Part shown: positions 49,501 through 59,553 of the stretch, one piece after another
Position numbering within the stretch: the first letter of the stretch is position 1
Layout of the letters: each line of letters begins with the position of its first letter
Source of the DNA: Pteria penguin
Lineage: Eukaryota; Mollusca; Bivalvia; Pterioida; Pteriidae
Direction of reading: 5' to 3'
Assembly (NCBI GenBank): GCA_035048485.1
Contig: CM068587.1
Location: 41,849,842 to 41,913,841 of the forward strand
DNA: 64,000 nt
Translations under genes and position numbers: made by a program
The notes under the pieces: model-generated
Database searches by the model: none
Told to the model about the DNA's origin: nothing
What the model saw: the letters and a program-made list of their open reading frames with translations, nothing else

Positions 49501-50355
49501 AAGTCACATGGGAAATCTGCAGCCCTTCTTGACATTTTACAACAAGAGAATGTCTTTCCTGTTGTGCCTCTTCTCCTTTCTCTGGTGGATTTAGAAGCAA
49601 TTTTGGTTGTAAATGGTGCGAGACGCTTTATGGTTTATTTCCCACGTAGACCTGAGAATCGACGCGATCCAGTGATTCATTATAATCGATTGGAATATTA
49701 TTCTTTTCTGGTGTATGATTCATGGGAAAAAGCCCCAATAAAGTCTAATTGGTATCTTAAATGTATTCACATTAACAGAAAGAGATAATATCTCAGGCAG
49801 TAATAATGAATCACGGAATCGGATTCTCTTGTCTACATACGGACCACGGTGTTACGTCTTATATCATACGTGGTCATACTGATTTTAAATTCGGAAGATG
49901 CGCACACGTGGAAAGACTAGTAAGACTGTGTTGTCTGTATCGTCGTTCTTGTAACTTTACTGTACTGTTTTAGCTCTTTGGTTTTAATTGCATTCATCCG
50001 AATGACATATTGTTAAACGCTATTATGTATAACTAGATCTTCATTACTTCTTGTTGTCATTGCAGGTGCTTACAAGAGTCATCTGTTCCGCCTGACCCTT
50101 GACCTGTCTTCTCATGACGATATACCGGCAAAATTTGAGCAGTTTACCACCGTGGACTTTACAATGCCATCGTGTACGGTGTCCCAATCTCAGGTGCGCT
50201 CTATTTCGGTGGAAAATCCAAATCCGCCCGAGAAATGGGTCCGGTACCTGGCCAAATATCATTACCGTATTGAGATAGATCACACAGACGAACGGATCAA
50301 GAAACCAGAGTTGAGCAGGGCGGAGTCATCGACTGAGCAGGAGGACAGTGACTAG
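40506..50355 (+). CDS. STON2: Stonin (stoned-B/STON2-like) endocytic adaptor, 1307 aa, 2 coding exons
   Basis: Exon 40506-44139 ends GAAACGAAG|GTAAGG; exon 50066-50355 follows ATTGCAG and ends TAG at 50353; the junction is in phase 1. Residues 53-73 hold tandem KSPxKSP repeats. The long acidic, disordered N-terminal half carries six NPF motifs (about 363, 519, 575, 596, 610, 741), which bind EH domains of Eps15/intersectin, and several DPF/FDPF motifs, which bind the AP-2 ear. A proline-rich stretch lies at about 720-738 (PPPPALKPPPVAPRSPQPP). The stonin homology domain spans about 815-975 (YWKNVYVKVM) and the mu-homology domain about 976-1285 (KARCRVFFLAFVTGM, FRYERRFGYGSFKSASRKPG, KWVRYLAKYHY). 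Known role: clathrin-coated-pit sorting of synaptotagmin. The start is the first ATG after a TTTCAG acceptor at 40488, so an upstream non-coding exon is likely. Length is near that of insect stoned-B. The symbol is by family; vertebrate STON1 and STON2 are equally related candidates. Confidence 0.95.
44225..44475 (+). mobile_element. CTTGTT-type interspersed repeat, short copy in stonin intron
   Basis: TTCCATTCCGAAATCAAGTTTGA matches the start of the 30.94-kb repeat. The end GGTGAGGGATATAGGCCATT, then TTGGGCCTCGTGTTG, has the GGCC..GGCC hairpin seen in the 46.1-kb copy. Confidence 0.6.
44870..45103 (+). mobile_element. Diverged SINE family A in stonin intron
   Basis: Degraded head (GATGAGGTGCTTGGTTGATG, TCGGGTTAGACTCC), then the well-kept body GAGGTCCCGTGTCACGGTAG, CTGCTCCGGATAGGTCCGTT, and ATATACGTGAAATAATCGTG with an (ATCA)n tail. 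A 5' truncation or mutation of the tRNA part is likely. Confidence 0.8.
45104..46130 (+). other. Stonin intron, no supported feature
   Basis: TTTCAGGTTCGACC and TTTCAGGTTTGTTTAG (45.18, 45.30 kb) look like acceptors but no open frame follows. Otherwise AT-rich, with a (TTTA)n run near 46.11 kb. Confidence 0.45.
46145..46987 (+). mobile_element. Interspersed repeat ending GGCCCACTTGGGCCTCTTGTT, in stonin intron
   Basis: Starts near TTTAGCTCACATGTGCAG, then GATCCCTGCCCGTCCGTCGC and diverged cores of 'CATATTTTTGACTTCTTAAG AACCACTGAGCA'-type text. It ends CAGGTGAGCGATAAAGGCCC ACTTGGGCCTCTTGTT at 46987, with a GGCCC/GGGCC hairpin just before the terminal TCTTGTT. Confidence 0.7.
46988..48509 (+). 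other. Stonin intron, SINE-like scraps only
   Basis: GAGTGGCGCTAGGGACGTTAAACGA near 47.37 kb resembles the tail of another tRNA-SINE family. (GATT)n at 47.52 kb and (AATA)n at 47.74 kb are simple repeats. No exon recognised. Confidence 0.4.
48510..48590. repeat. (GCAT/GTAC)-type simple repeat, alternating purine-pyrimidine
   Basis: ATACATGCATGCATGCATGT through GTGCGTGCATACGCACGTAC to (ATAC)n: about 80 bp of nearly unbroken purine-pyrimidine alternation. Confidence 0.9.
48591..48750 (+). mobile_element. tRNA-headed SINE, family B, in stonin intron
   Basis: The head GGGGCAGGCTTGGTGTAGTGG and the B-box GGGTTCAGTTCCCGG are intact, followed by GGTTGGTAACCTCTCGCTTT and GAAAGCGACGTAAAACACC. It is inserted in an (ATAC)n tract that continues on the right (TACATACATACC), so the duplication cannot be set exactly. 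Confidence 0.85.
48751..50065 (+). other. Remainder of stonin intron
   Basis: No coding or repeat feature recognised. The intron ends with a good acceptor (TTCTTGTTGTCATTGCAG) at 50065. Confidence 0.5.
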
Positions 50356-50615
50356 TGACAATCAGCATGCTCATATAAGATCATTAACTTATCATGTGGT
50401 TAATGTAAAAATACTCACTCAACTCGCCAGTTAAGTAGAAAATAAGATGCCGGCATCTTCATGTCAAATGAGTTCAGGAAATGTGCAATTCTGAATCTAA
50501 AATCGAAACGTCTTTGGCATGTTTAAATGTTATGAATGTTTTCCGATTTCCATTGTACTCATACATAGTATTCTGAACTTGCGATTTGTAAGCTTAGAAT
50601 AAGTAATTTTGTAAT

Positions 50616-50666
50616 AATAAATATATCACTTGTTTATTTTGATAATACTGAGAAACGAGTAATAAA
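50616..50666 (+). terminator. Stonin polyadenylation signals
   Basis: AATAAA at 50616-50621 and 50661-50666, 261 and 306 bp after the stop. Both are canonical hexamers in AT-rich DNA at a usual 3'UTR distance. Confidence 0.6.
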
Positions 50667-51174
50667 ACAAGGAGTTTTCATCATATCGGCAAATACTTAT
50701 GTAAGCTGGAATATGGTTTACCCCTGCATAATATACATGTGATAAATTAAAACAGCTTTAGCGTGCTACATATATCTAATATGTGATATCACAATAACGG
50801 GAAGAAATGATTCAGTCCTTTTGTAGAGAATTAGTTTTTGCAGTTTCTCGTCTTTTCATAATGCAGCTTAATGACTAGATAGGAATGTCAAAGTAATATG
50901 CATTTGATTCATAATTTTGTATTTCTTACTAGAAATCAATATTAGTTTACAGTCACGTGGTGCAAACTAAGATTTCCAGCGATCTATACATGTAAATGCC
51001 CGTCGTAGTGAGACCCACGGTAGCATACCACTAGTTCCATTCTTATTTTACGAAATCTAGTTCGATATGTAGAATGATACTGTAATTCAAATCATACTTA
51101 TTTAGAAATTTGTATTACATATGTATGTTCAATGTATAATTAACAACATTGCATCGTCCACTGTTTGACCTATA

Positions 51175-51357
51175 GACCCTTTCTCACTAACCTGCGGACC
51201 GAATGTTTTGGTGGGCGGAAGTATTTATGGAGAGCTGTGAGTGCCAACTCGATAGACTCTTTAACTACGCAATGACATTAGAAGGTGTTAATGATGCGTC
51301 TCCGCAAATACATCCGCCCACCAAAACATTAGGTCCACATGTTAGTGTGAAAGGGTC
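51175..51357. mobile_element. Foldback MITE with TA target-site duplication
   Basis: The ends GACCCTTTCTCACTAAC and GTTAGTGTGAAAGGGTC are inverted copies. Pairing continues inwards for about 55 bp (GGACCGAATGTTTTGGTGGG against CCCACCAAAACATTAGGTCC). TA flanks both ends (51173-51174 and 51358-51359). The 70-bp centre is non-coding. TA duplication and short length suggest a Tc1/mariner-type non-autonomous element. Confidence 0.85.
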
Positions 51358-51359
51358 TA

Positions 51360-52670
51360 TGATTTTCGATGGGAATATGACATATAATACTATATAGTAT
51401 TCCACGTCTTTTTCTTAGAGATGTATGTTATTTTATTTATATATTATTATATTAGATATTTTTTCGCAGTAGATCTGATTTTTTCTGTTATAATCAATAT
51501 AATACACCTGCATTTATCCCTCCGTTTTCAGCCATTATACATTTCCTTGGATCTAATACTCATGTGGTGATTTTATGTTTTTATTGTTATGAGTTGTTAT
51601 TCACTATATAAGTATGTTTGTTATTTACGTTTTTGCTTAATTAATAATGCGATACTGAAGAGTATATTGTATACAATATTACGTAAATGTAGTATCCAGT
51701 ATTGACCTTGAAAGGATATCACCTTGACAATTAGATACCACTGTGTATAATACATAAAAATGTTGAGTCTACACAATATTTTGACACTTTTTTGAAGTAA
51801 TTTTGACAAAATATGTGAATACATTTTGAACTGTCGTCTTGAACCCAAACGTATCCTATTATGAGGTCAAATATGAATGTACTCCGCGTTCCAAATATTT
51901 TGCTTAATATTGTTATTTTAAATTCTTAAATATCATAATCAACTTATATAGATTTTTTGTAACCATAATATTCCCGAGTGTGGATATATCGGTAATGCAG
52001 ATATCACAGGTTTTAATATCATAGAATTTTAATGTTATCTATTTGTTAGACTGGAATGATATATAACAAGAAATCAACACGTATGTCACATTATTTCGAT
52101 TTTTATCGATATCGGCATACTCATGACATGTACCCGAGTAGCTCACACGTCACAGACTCTTCATATTTTATGCATTGATAATTAAAATCGTTTAGTATAT
52201 TGTTACTCTAGTTCAGAAATTTGAGAAGCTTCGATATGGTGATGAATCTCTTTTATTTTTTATAATTTTAAGGCACAGTTCATATTTAGCAAATGAATTA
52301 ATTAATCATTCAGTCCCCCTTCCTCGCCCGCCGTAATTTTATTCGTGATAATTTAGTATATATCGTTATGTCTGAATTGTCTGCAATGTGGGACACTTTA
52401 TACCCCCTCTACAAATTAAACTCTGGATATGTACGATGGAGATAGAGAATGGTTGTGAACATGAGGTTGATAAGGGTTGCTGTTGAGTGAGCATTATATA
52501 ATATATATCTACTGATTTAATAGCTTGTGTTTAAAGTGTGAAATATGTGCGTGCACGGCTTGTTTCTGACAAATAAAGCTCTGTGCGACTTTATGATTCA
52601 ATTACTTACAAGTATTTGCTAAGGCGAATTCTAAGGCTTACGTCAAGAGAGTTGTCAGATTATTAGATAG
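51360..52670. other. Gene-free, no supported feature
   Basis: Very AT-rich; no exon or repeat recognised. Confidence 0.45.
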
Positions 52671-52679
52671 GTACGAGGC

Positions 52680-53045
52680 GTTACAAATGCTTGTAGGGCG
52701 GTGAGGTAACGCAGACATGAAGCGTTACACTTGCATTTAGGGCGGTGAGGTAACGCAGACATGAACCGTTACACTTGCTTGCAGGGCGGTGAGGTAACGT
52801 AGACATGAAGCGTTACACTTGCTTGTAGAGCGATGATGTAACGTAGACATGAAGCGTTACACTTGCTTGTAGAGCGATGATGTAACGTAGTCATAAAGGG
52901 TTACGCTTGCTTGTAGGGCGGAGAGGTAACGTAGGCATGAAGCGTTACACCTTTTGTAAGGCAGTGAGGTAACGCATGCATGCAGCGTTACACTTACTTG
53001 TAGGGCGGTAAGGTAAGGTAGGCATTAAGCGTTATATTTGCTTGT
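52680..53045. repeat. 44-bp minisatellite, about 8 copies
   Basis: Unit: GCGTTACACTTGCTTGTAGG + GCGGTGAGGTAACGCAGACATGAA; spacing is 44 bp (52681, 52725). Each unit holds GCGTTAC and its inverted copy GTAACGC about 20 bases apart. Right-hand copies are more diverged. Confidence 0.95.
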
Positions 53046-53475
53046 AGGGTGATGACGTTAGGTCCATCATTATACAGGGCAGAGTTACACAAACAGTCGA
53101 TGTATTTTTCTAACTTGTTATGAATTAAGTAGATTTTGTTCCATTAAGCAGCGTTAGCTCAAGAAAGATTCGAGAGAAGTTAAATTTTTTTGTCATAAGG
53201 CTGACTTTTTACAGAAAATGGTTTTGTTTTATTGTTGCTTTACATCTCTGATTTCATGCAAGTCAAAATTTCCAGTATAAGACATGCAAAGTATTTACGT
53301 GAAAGGTATTTTGATATTATGAACTGAAACGGCTGGATGATCTGGATATATCCAATCGGGAAGCACTAATATAAGTCATCGGAACCAGATAAAAAGAGAA
53401 AAGATATATTTGTTTCATCTATTAAACTGAGACATCCTTATCAATTCCTTCAAGTCAAATACCCCAACAAAAGTG

Positions 53476-53506
53476 TATATATATTTATATATATATATAT
53501 ATACAC

Positions 53507-53575
<69 letters not shown>
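53476..53575. repeat. (AT)n microsatellite
   Basis: About 100 bp of AT dinucleotides, interrupted by ACACATG near 53503. Confidence 0.95.
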
Positions 53576-53576
<1 letters not shown>

Positions 53577-54540
53577 CGTACTATTGTCACAGCATTTTCC
53601 ACGGTTTTCATCATGACATTAAAACTTTCATTCATTCATTCATTTGCATTCAGCATTACATTTGATATGTTTAAAATCTGAAATGCAGGGCTCTTAGTTT
53701 CAATCGGTGTAGATGAGAATTGGTAAACACCACGATTAGAACTTGCAATCTGTTATAACATTATCATAAATTACACCAACCGGTAGCTTACACTGCTACT
53801 TGATGTATTAATTAATGGGACTAAAATTCGGACGAAAAGTTAATGACAAAATCTGTATAAAAAGCCAATAACACAGTCTAGTATGTCTGAAGTTAGTAAC
53901 AAAAACCCATTTCTGTTGGAGAAATTCTGCTATGTTCAGATATTTAAATGACATGTAACTCTGCCCTTGTACAGATTACTGCTCACTACAGGGACTATGT
54001 CAAGTATTAGTGTTATGTCGTTACAGAGTGTATTGTTTTCTATTTTTGTTAGCTGTTTGAGTTTGTATTGTTTACTATGTTCAATGTATTTCAGTTGTTG
54101 TTACCTATATGTATAATGTGCTAGCGTACCATATGACACATGACTGACATGTGGTAGAGGAGTGAACATATTCGAATAAAGTCATTTGTAGCGACACCTA
54201 TGTTTTGGCCTTTATAAGCCTATTTTTCAAAGTGATAAGAATGCCGAACTGATGATCGGAGGGTAAGGAGTTCGAATCATAAATTGATAAACATGGGATC
54301 AAGTCGGATGGTTATCAATTAACAGCGACGCTATGAAGATCAAAGCTCTTCCAAAGGGAATACACATTGGAATAGAATTTTCTCTTTACGCCTTTCTATT
54401 TTTTTTCTCTAAAAGATAGAAAATCCGAGGAGAAGAAAAAATCCGTGGTTGATAGAAATACGGGAACTTAGTGAGCTAAAGCGCAGCACTAGTCATATTC
54501 TGTAGATCCCTCGCCACCAAACAGCACTCTATGTTAGATG
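53576..54540. other. Gene-free, no supported feature
   Basis: No exon or repeat recognised. ATGATCGGAGGGTAAGGAGTTCG near 54.25 kb is a possible decayed tRNA-like B-box. Confidence 0.35.
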
Positions 54541-54574
54541 AAGTAATCGAGCTTATTTTCATGTTTTTGGTTTT

Positions 54575-55110
54575 ACGTGACGTTATTTATAGATGATGGC
54601 ATATGCCTGATGCATTGCTTAGAATTTTCGACTTTCGACTCACCTCATGTAGCGAATGATCATTTACATTGATTGATTGATTATTGCTTTACGTCACTCC
54701 ACGATTATTTCAAGTATATGGTGACGGTATCTGCCTGATGCATTGCATACAAATTTAGACCTTTTCAACGGACCTACTCGAAGCAGTGAGGGATCTTTTA
54801 CGTGCCATGCCAACCGTGACACGGGACCTCGGTTTTTACTGTCTCATCTGAAAGACAGAACACCGGTGTGCCCAGGGCGGGACTCGAACCCGGGACCTCT
54901 CGATCACAAGCCGAGCAGCTTATCCACTAGGCCACACCAGCTTGATCATTTACAGGACTCTTTCGAAGTCGTGAGGGATCTTTAAGTACCTTTGGCATGG
55001 GGCCTCGGTTTTCATTGTTTCAAAGGCAATGACGAGGAGAAGGTTGAACTCGACCTTGGGGCCCCTCAATCACATTCCAAGCGTACTGTCTACTTAACTA
55101 CCCCAGCTCC
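54575..55110 (-). mobile_element. Older SINE family A copy, split by a younger SINE
   Basis: The left part (54575-54656) has TTACGTGACGTTATTTATAG and GATGGCATATGCCTGATGCA. The right part (54955-55110) has GACTCTTTCGAAGTCGTGAG GGATCTTTAAG and GGGGCCTCGGTTTTCATTG. In order they rebuild the minus-strand SINE A body, interrupted by the complete copy at 54669-54942. Confidence 0.75.
54669..54942 (-). mobile_element. Complete tRNA-headed SINE, family A, with 12-bp duplication, nested
   Basis: The minus-strand head AAGCTGGTGTGGCCTAGTGG, B-box GGGTTCGAGTCCCGC and (AATC)n tail are all present. Flanks TGATCATTTACA at 54657-54668 and 54943-54954 are identical and lie inside an older SINE of the same family. 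Confidence 0.92.
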
Positions 55111-55374
55111 AATAAATATCCTAAATACTAACAACAATCAAAGGGACCGTGAGTACATGTACACACTTTTTATCCCAACCAAATTTTCATTAGAATTCCT
55201 TCAGTAATACTGAAGAAGTTGAAAATAAGGAAAATCTATGAAGTCGAATGACGGAGGGACGATGATTAACCACTTTGACAGACTGTCGCCTTCCTTCGGC
55301 TTTTGTAAGCTAAAGCAGAATTTATATATAAAGCACAAATACACAAGGCACCCTATATTTCACTTATATTCATT

Positions 55375-55537
55375 CTCCTACGGGGACTCGAACCCACGAC
55401 CTATGGTACCGAATTGCCTACATGTAGCTGTCATACATCCGACCGTCTAACCGACTGAGCTACATGTATATAGTCTACAGGTAGCTGTCATACATCCGAC
55501 CGTCTAACCGACTGAGCTACATGTATATAGTCTACAG
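55375..55537 (-). repeat. tRNA-like sequence with a 57-bp tandem duplication
   Basis: The minus strand reads TAGCTCAGTCGGTTAGACGG (A-box-like), then after about 45 extra bases GTGGGTTCGAGTCCCCG (B-box). The extra length rules out a normal tRNA. The A-box half is duplicated in tandem: 55424-55480 and 55481-55537 are near-identical 57-bp copies. Probably a SINE remnant or tRNA pseudogene. Confidence 0.7.
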
Positions 55538-55603
55538 GTAGGAAATTCAGTTTGAACACACAAACACAACATAATAAGCAAAATGGAATCTCTAGAATAT
55601 GAC

Positions 55604-55609
55604 TTTATT
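55604..55609 (-). terminator. Possible minus-strand polyadenylation signal
   Basis: TTTATT on plus reads AATAAA on minus. It would fit a minus-strand transcript ending here, about 980 bp after the candidate exon at 56584-56757. Confidence 0.25.
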
Positions 55610-56583
55610 TTGTGCATCAAGGGATGTCATTCGTAATCACAATAAAACCACTTCAGTAACAATTACACTCTCTGTGAAACAATCATGATATGTAAAAATC
55701 ACCATAACTACTATGAATCAAAATGCTTACAGGTTTACAAGTCACCAGATATACGATTATTGGTTATATAAAACTGGAACTGTCATAACAGGACATTACA
55801 ACCTTCTGGCCTTGACGTTTGGACCCCAAAGACATCACGGTTCTTTTTCTTTCATAATGGGCATTTTTATGTATAAAGCATCAACATGAGGAGTTCTATT
55901 TAAAGAAGACAGACAGATACAGTGAAACCAGTATACACCCTTTCAACTTTGTTGACAGGAATATAAGAACACTAAATTTCTCCAATCTATATCTACATGC
56001 AAAAACATTTTCACAAGAGATTATTTAGCACCCTTTAGATGACTTTATATATAAAATATATATGTGAACAACAGCATGAACAAAGACAGAACGTAATTTC
56101 AAACATAAAAGCAATATATGTATTTCATTATTTTGATTTTCTTGGTGGATTTTAAAGTTAACTGAATGGCATGAAGGTTTATAGAAAATGAGAAATGTAC
56201 TCGAGTATCACATCCACCTGGTGTGAAAGCAAATTTTCACTGATATATTCCTAATATTCTGTCATAAAATTCATTGCCATACTATGCAGTGATTTGTCAT
56301 ATCGTTTGATTAGAAAGGCATACTAAAACAAATTGATTGCACAATCAGTCTGTATTTTTTTTTTAAAAATGAACATTGTTATATTTCAAAGGGATGTACC
56401 AAGTGAAAGATACAAGAAATGATCTGTGACAATATAGCTTATTCCTCAATGAAATTGTATAAAGCTTCTAATTCTCTTGCATTGGATTCAAGCATTCACA
56501 AGTGTTAAGAAAACACAACATAACTATTAAAATGAATAATATTTTTGGTGCATAACAAAATCACTTGTACACATCAATAGTTC

Positions 56584-56757
56584 TCAATAACTGGATACCA
56601 AAGATTTATCTTTGACATTGGAGAATCCAAGAAGATCTCCATCACTTTCTTCGTCAGGGTGAGGTACATATATGCGACTGCTACTTGATGGACCACATCG
56701 TATTACGGTCAACCAAGGACTTATGTGTCTACACATATAAGTCCTTGGGTCAACCGA
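56584..56757 (-). CDS. Candidate terminal coding exon of an unknown minus-strand gene (weak)
   Basis: A strong acceptor-like tract, TTTTCTTTCCGTATTTATTCAG on the minus strand, is followed by 57 codons in phase 0 to a TGA at 56584. The last 35 residues (SSSSRIYVPHPDEESDGDLL, then GFSNVKDKS) are hydrophilic and acidic like a cytosolic tail. The first 20 overlap a hairpin (56707-56755). No partner exon was found between here and 62.8 kb, so it may be chance. Confidence 0.22.
   Translation of the reverse strand, partial: SVDPRTYMCRHISPWLTVIRCGPSSSSRIYVPHPDEESDGDLLGFSNVKDKSLVSSY
56707..56755. repeat. Short hairpin
   Basis: GGTCAACCAAGGACTTATGTGT pairs with ACACATATAAGTCCTTGGGTCAACC across a 2-base loop, with small bulges. 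Confidence 0.8.
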
Positions 56758-56779
56758 CTGAATAAATACGGAAAGAAAA

Positions 56780-56965
56780 CCGAATTCAGTTACAACACAA
56801 CTTTTACACCATTCCTTGTCCATCTCTGCGGACTACCTTAATGAGCAAGGGCAGATAACTCATCCTATATTAGTAAGGAAGGAAAACTGCATTCAGTCAC
56901 AGCACCTTCATATCACTACTTCTCTCCTTGATGGGCTACCTCAACTAACACGAGCAGATCACTCA
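56780..56965. repeat. Diverged tandem duplication, unit about 100 bp
   Basis: GAAAACCGAATTCAGTTACAAC...GGGCAGATAACTCA and GAAAACTGCATTCAGTCACAGC...GAGCAGATCACTCA lie about 103 bp apart and agree word by word in between (TGTCCATCTCTGCGGACTACCT / CTCCTTGATGGGCTACCT). Confidence 0.7.
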
Positions 56966-57099
56966 CCTTCCCAAAATATCCTTTATCTTTGGTACATGTC
57001 TAGACCAATAGTACTCTTTATCACAAACACTAGAACTAATCATCATCATTTGACAAGTTGGAAACGACGATTTAAAAGATATTGAATCATATCAACTAA

Positions 57100-57585
57100 T
57101 GGTACACAAGCAAATCATTTAAGTGTATGTACAGTATGAAACCCTAGGACATTTAAAAGTATTATATAAAAATTGCTAATGATGTAAAGGAACACAACTG
57201 AGTGAGGGATTTTCGTTTTAAACTTACTGCTTCAAGTAACATTCAAGATTTCTATACTTCTATAATGGTGGCTTATACTTAAAGCAGGAAGATACTGGAT
57301 ACCCGGAGTAAACTACTACAGTACATCAGATTTTTTCTAATGTACATATTGGTAGCTAATTTTGGGCAAAGATGATGCATTAAGACCCAGTGAAATCTCG
57401 ATTTTACCAAATATCCCAATCTTCAGAAATGACTGTATCAAAGAACTAAGTGGTACAAGGGACAGTTATCTCACACACACAAACACAAATATGCAATCTT
57501 GGAATAAAATATAAAATCTTAATTTTGTACAATGTATAATAATGAAACTATAACTTTATAATGAGACAAAAACCCATGAAGTCTT
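57100..57585. other. Gene-free, no supported feature
   Basis: AT-rich; nothing recognised. Confidence 0.4.
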
Positions 57586-57589
57586 ACTG

Positions 57590-58280
57590 GTCACCAGAGT
57601 CTACCTTATTACATGTACAAGGGTTTCAATATTTGGCTCAATCCTAGGGGCAAAACTCTAATTATAGGGCCATGAATTTCACAATGCTCTTTTTGATCAA
57701 ATACATGTATTGATATTTTGTTTACAATGCAGGAAAAGTAGAGAGGAAACATTTCAAATACTTAGTACATTTTTACAACATGGTCATTTTGATCCTGTCT
57801 AAGGGAATGAACCCCTGCCCTAGGGTGAGGTCATGAATTTCAGTTTTGGTATGAGGGCTTCATGCTATTTCTGATCATATTCAGCTTTTCTTAGCAATGC
57901 GTAACTTGAGAGAAGATTTTCTAGGACTTAGCATATCATCAGTTTATGGTCATTTTAGCCGACCCTATGGAAACCATGGCCCCGGGGTAATGAGCCTCAT
58001 AATTTTGGTAGACGTTGCCATGGTCTTTCTAATAATGTATTTTGTTTATCTATACACTGCATAGAAATGAAGATTTTTAAACACAGCACATTATCACTAT
58101 ATGGCTACAATGGCCTTTGCAATTTTTCTCCCTGATATGGAGAAATCCTCAAATTGCTTGTGATGTTTTGACAATTAGCTTTCAGAATGTTCAAAAAACA
58201 ATTATCACTTTCCATTTGTTAATGGATGATGAAGAACAATCAGGGTCACCTAAGTGACTCAGGTGATCTAAAAATAAAGG
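57590..58280 (-). mobile_element. Interspersed repeat with GGTCACC..GGTGA end hairpin
   Basis: On the minus strand it opens TTTTTAGATCACCTGAGTCACTTAGGTGACCCTGA, a TCACCT/AGGTGA hairpin typical of a common bivalve repeat. Three diverged cores of about 170 bp follow, each with an 'ATGAATTTCA/CATAATTTTGG' and a 'CCTAGGG/CCCCGGGG' word (plus strand 57.65, 57.82, 57.98 kb). Confidence 0.6.
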
Positions 58281-58608
58281 TAATGCCCATTACTAAACCC
58301 AAACATACCAACGTAAAATATACAATAAATAGATATACATGTTCTATTCTGAAATAAGGTGATAGTCTATGATTAAAACTAACAACACTATATATATACC
58401 TGGTAGGTCATGATTAACATTTACATATAAGACTTTTAAAGCCATGATAAGATCATGCTGTAACATAATATTCATCAGACATTTTTGAATCATCAAATTA
58501 TACTATGAAATGCTAAATATAAATCCTTTAGACTTGTTGGTGAAATTTAAGTAAAGTTATATATGTAGGGGAAATGGTAATATTTTATGGTACCTGAATC
58601 AGATGAAT

Positions 58609-59553
58609 AACAAGAGCAATGCCTAGCGTGGCATAATACGCCTATCGCTTAATTTGGACAGGATCAATTCGCATTTGGCATGATTTTCATGAAAAACATC
58701 TGACATTTACTGAAGTTAATTGCGTTTCATAGCATTTTATCATAGGAATAAGTTCAAGAGCAGTAACTCCTACAGAAATGGTCCTATCCAACCCATCTTG
58801 GAACTTGACCTGCAAAAAAAACTTGATTTTTTTTAGTACAAGCCCCCCCCCCCCCAACACCTCCCCCCCCTTCCTAAAATTATAAATTTCTAAAAAATGA
58901 AGAAAAAGATATCAATACCTGTAAAATATGTGGAAGTTGGTACATTTTACTTGTTTCATGGTAAATTTCATAATGTTTTTACAAAAATTAGATTTTTAAT
59001 GAATTATCAAAACAAAATCTTGAAATTTATAAGTCCAAGGGCCATTAATCTGTCAAAAGTGATCAATCGTAACAAAACTCGAACTGGTACTAACGCCGCT
59101 TGATATAAAGCTATATACCAAATTTCAATTCAAGATCTTGAAAGACGGCCAAAAAAAGTCTGAAAAACATGACATAGGACATATGGTCACCCCCCCCCTA
59201 AAATTATAAATTTCTCAAAAATGAAGAAAAAGATATTAAAACCCGTAACATATGTGATAGTTGGTACATTTTACTTGTTTCATGATAAATTTCATAATAT
59301 TTTGACAAAAAATAGATTTTTAATGAATTTCTGAAAAAATCTTGAAATTATAAGTCCAAGGGCCATAAATCCATAAAAAGTAGGTCAATTGTTACAAAAC
59401 TTGAACTGGTACTGATGCCGCTTGAAATAAAGCTATATACCAAATTCTAACTCAATATCTTGAAAGACGGCAAAAAAAAGTCTGGAAAACATGACCCCGG
59501 ATGGACGGACAGCGCCATAACATAATACGTCCTGTCTAATGACAGGCATATAA
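58609..59553 (-). mobile_element. CTCTTGTT-ended repeat with two about 320-bp cores
   Basis: Plus strand begins AACAAGAGCAATGCCTAGCG TGGCATAATACGCC and ends GGACGGACAGCGCCATAACA TAATACG...GACAGGCATATAAAA. Two cores starting CTAAAATTATAAATTTCT lie at about 58877 and 59198. The copy is very like 60393-61651 but with one core fewer. No coding capacity. Confidence 0.85.

Noticed and set aside
54743..55207. Plus-strand frames of 80 and 71 codons with DRTPVCPGRDSNPGPL-type text
   Set aside because: This is the usual false translation of the SINE family A body.
55375..55475. Functional tRNA gene on the minus strand
   Set aside because: About 45 extra bases lie between A- and B-boxes and the acceptor stem does not close.
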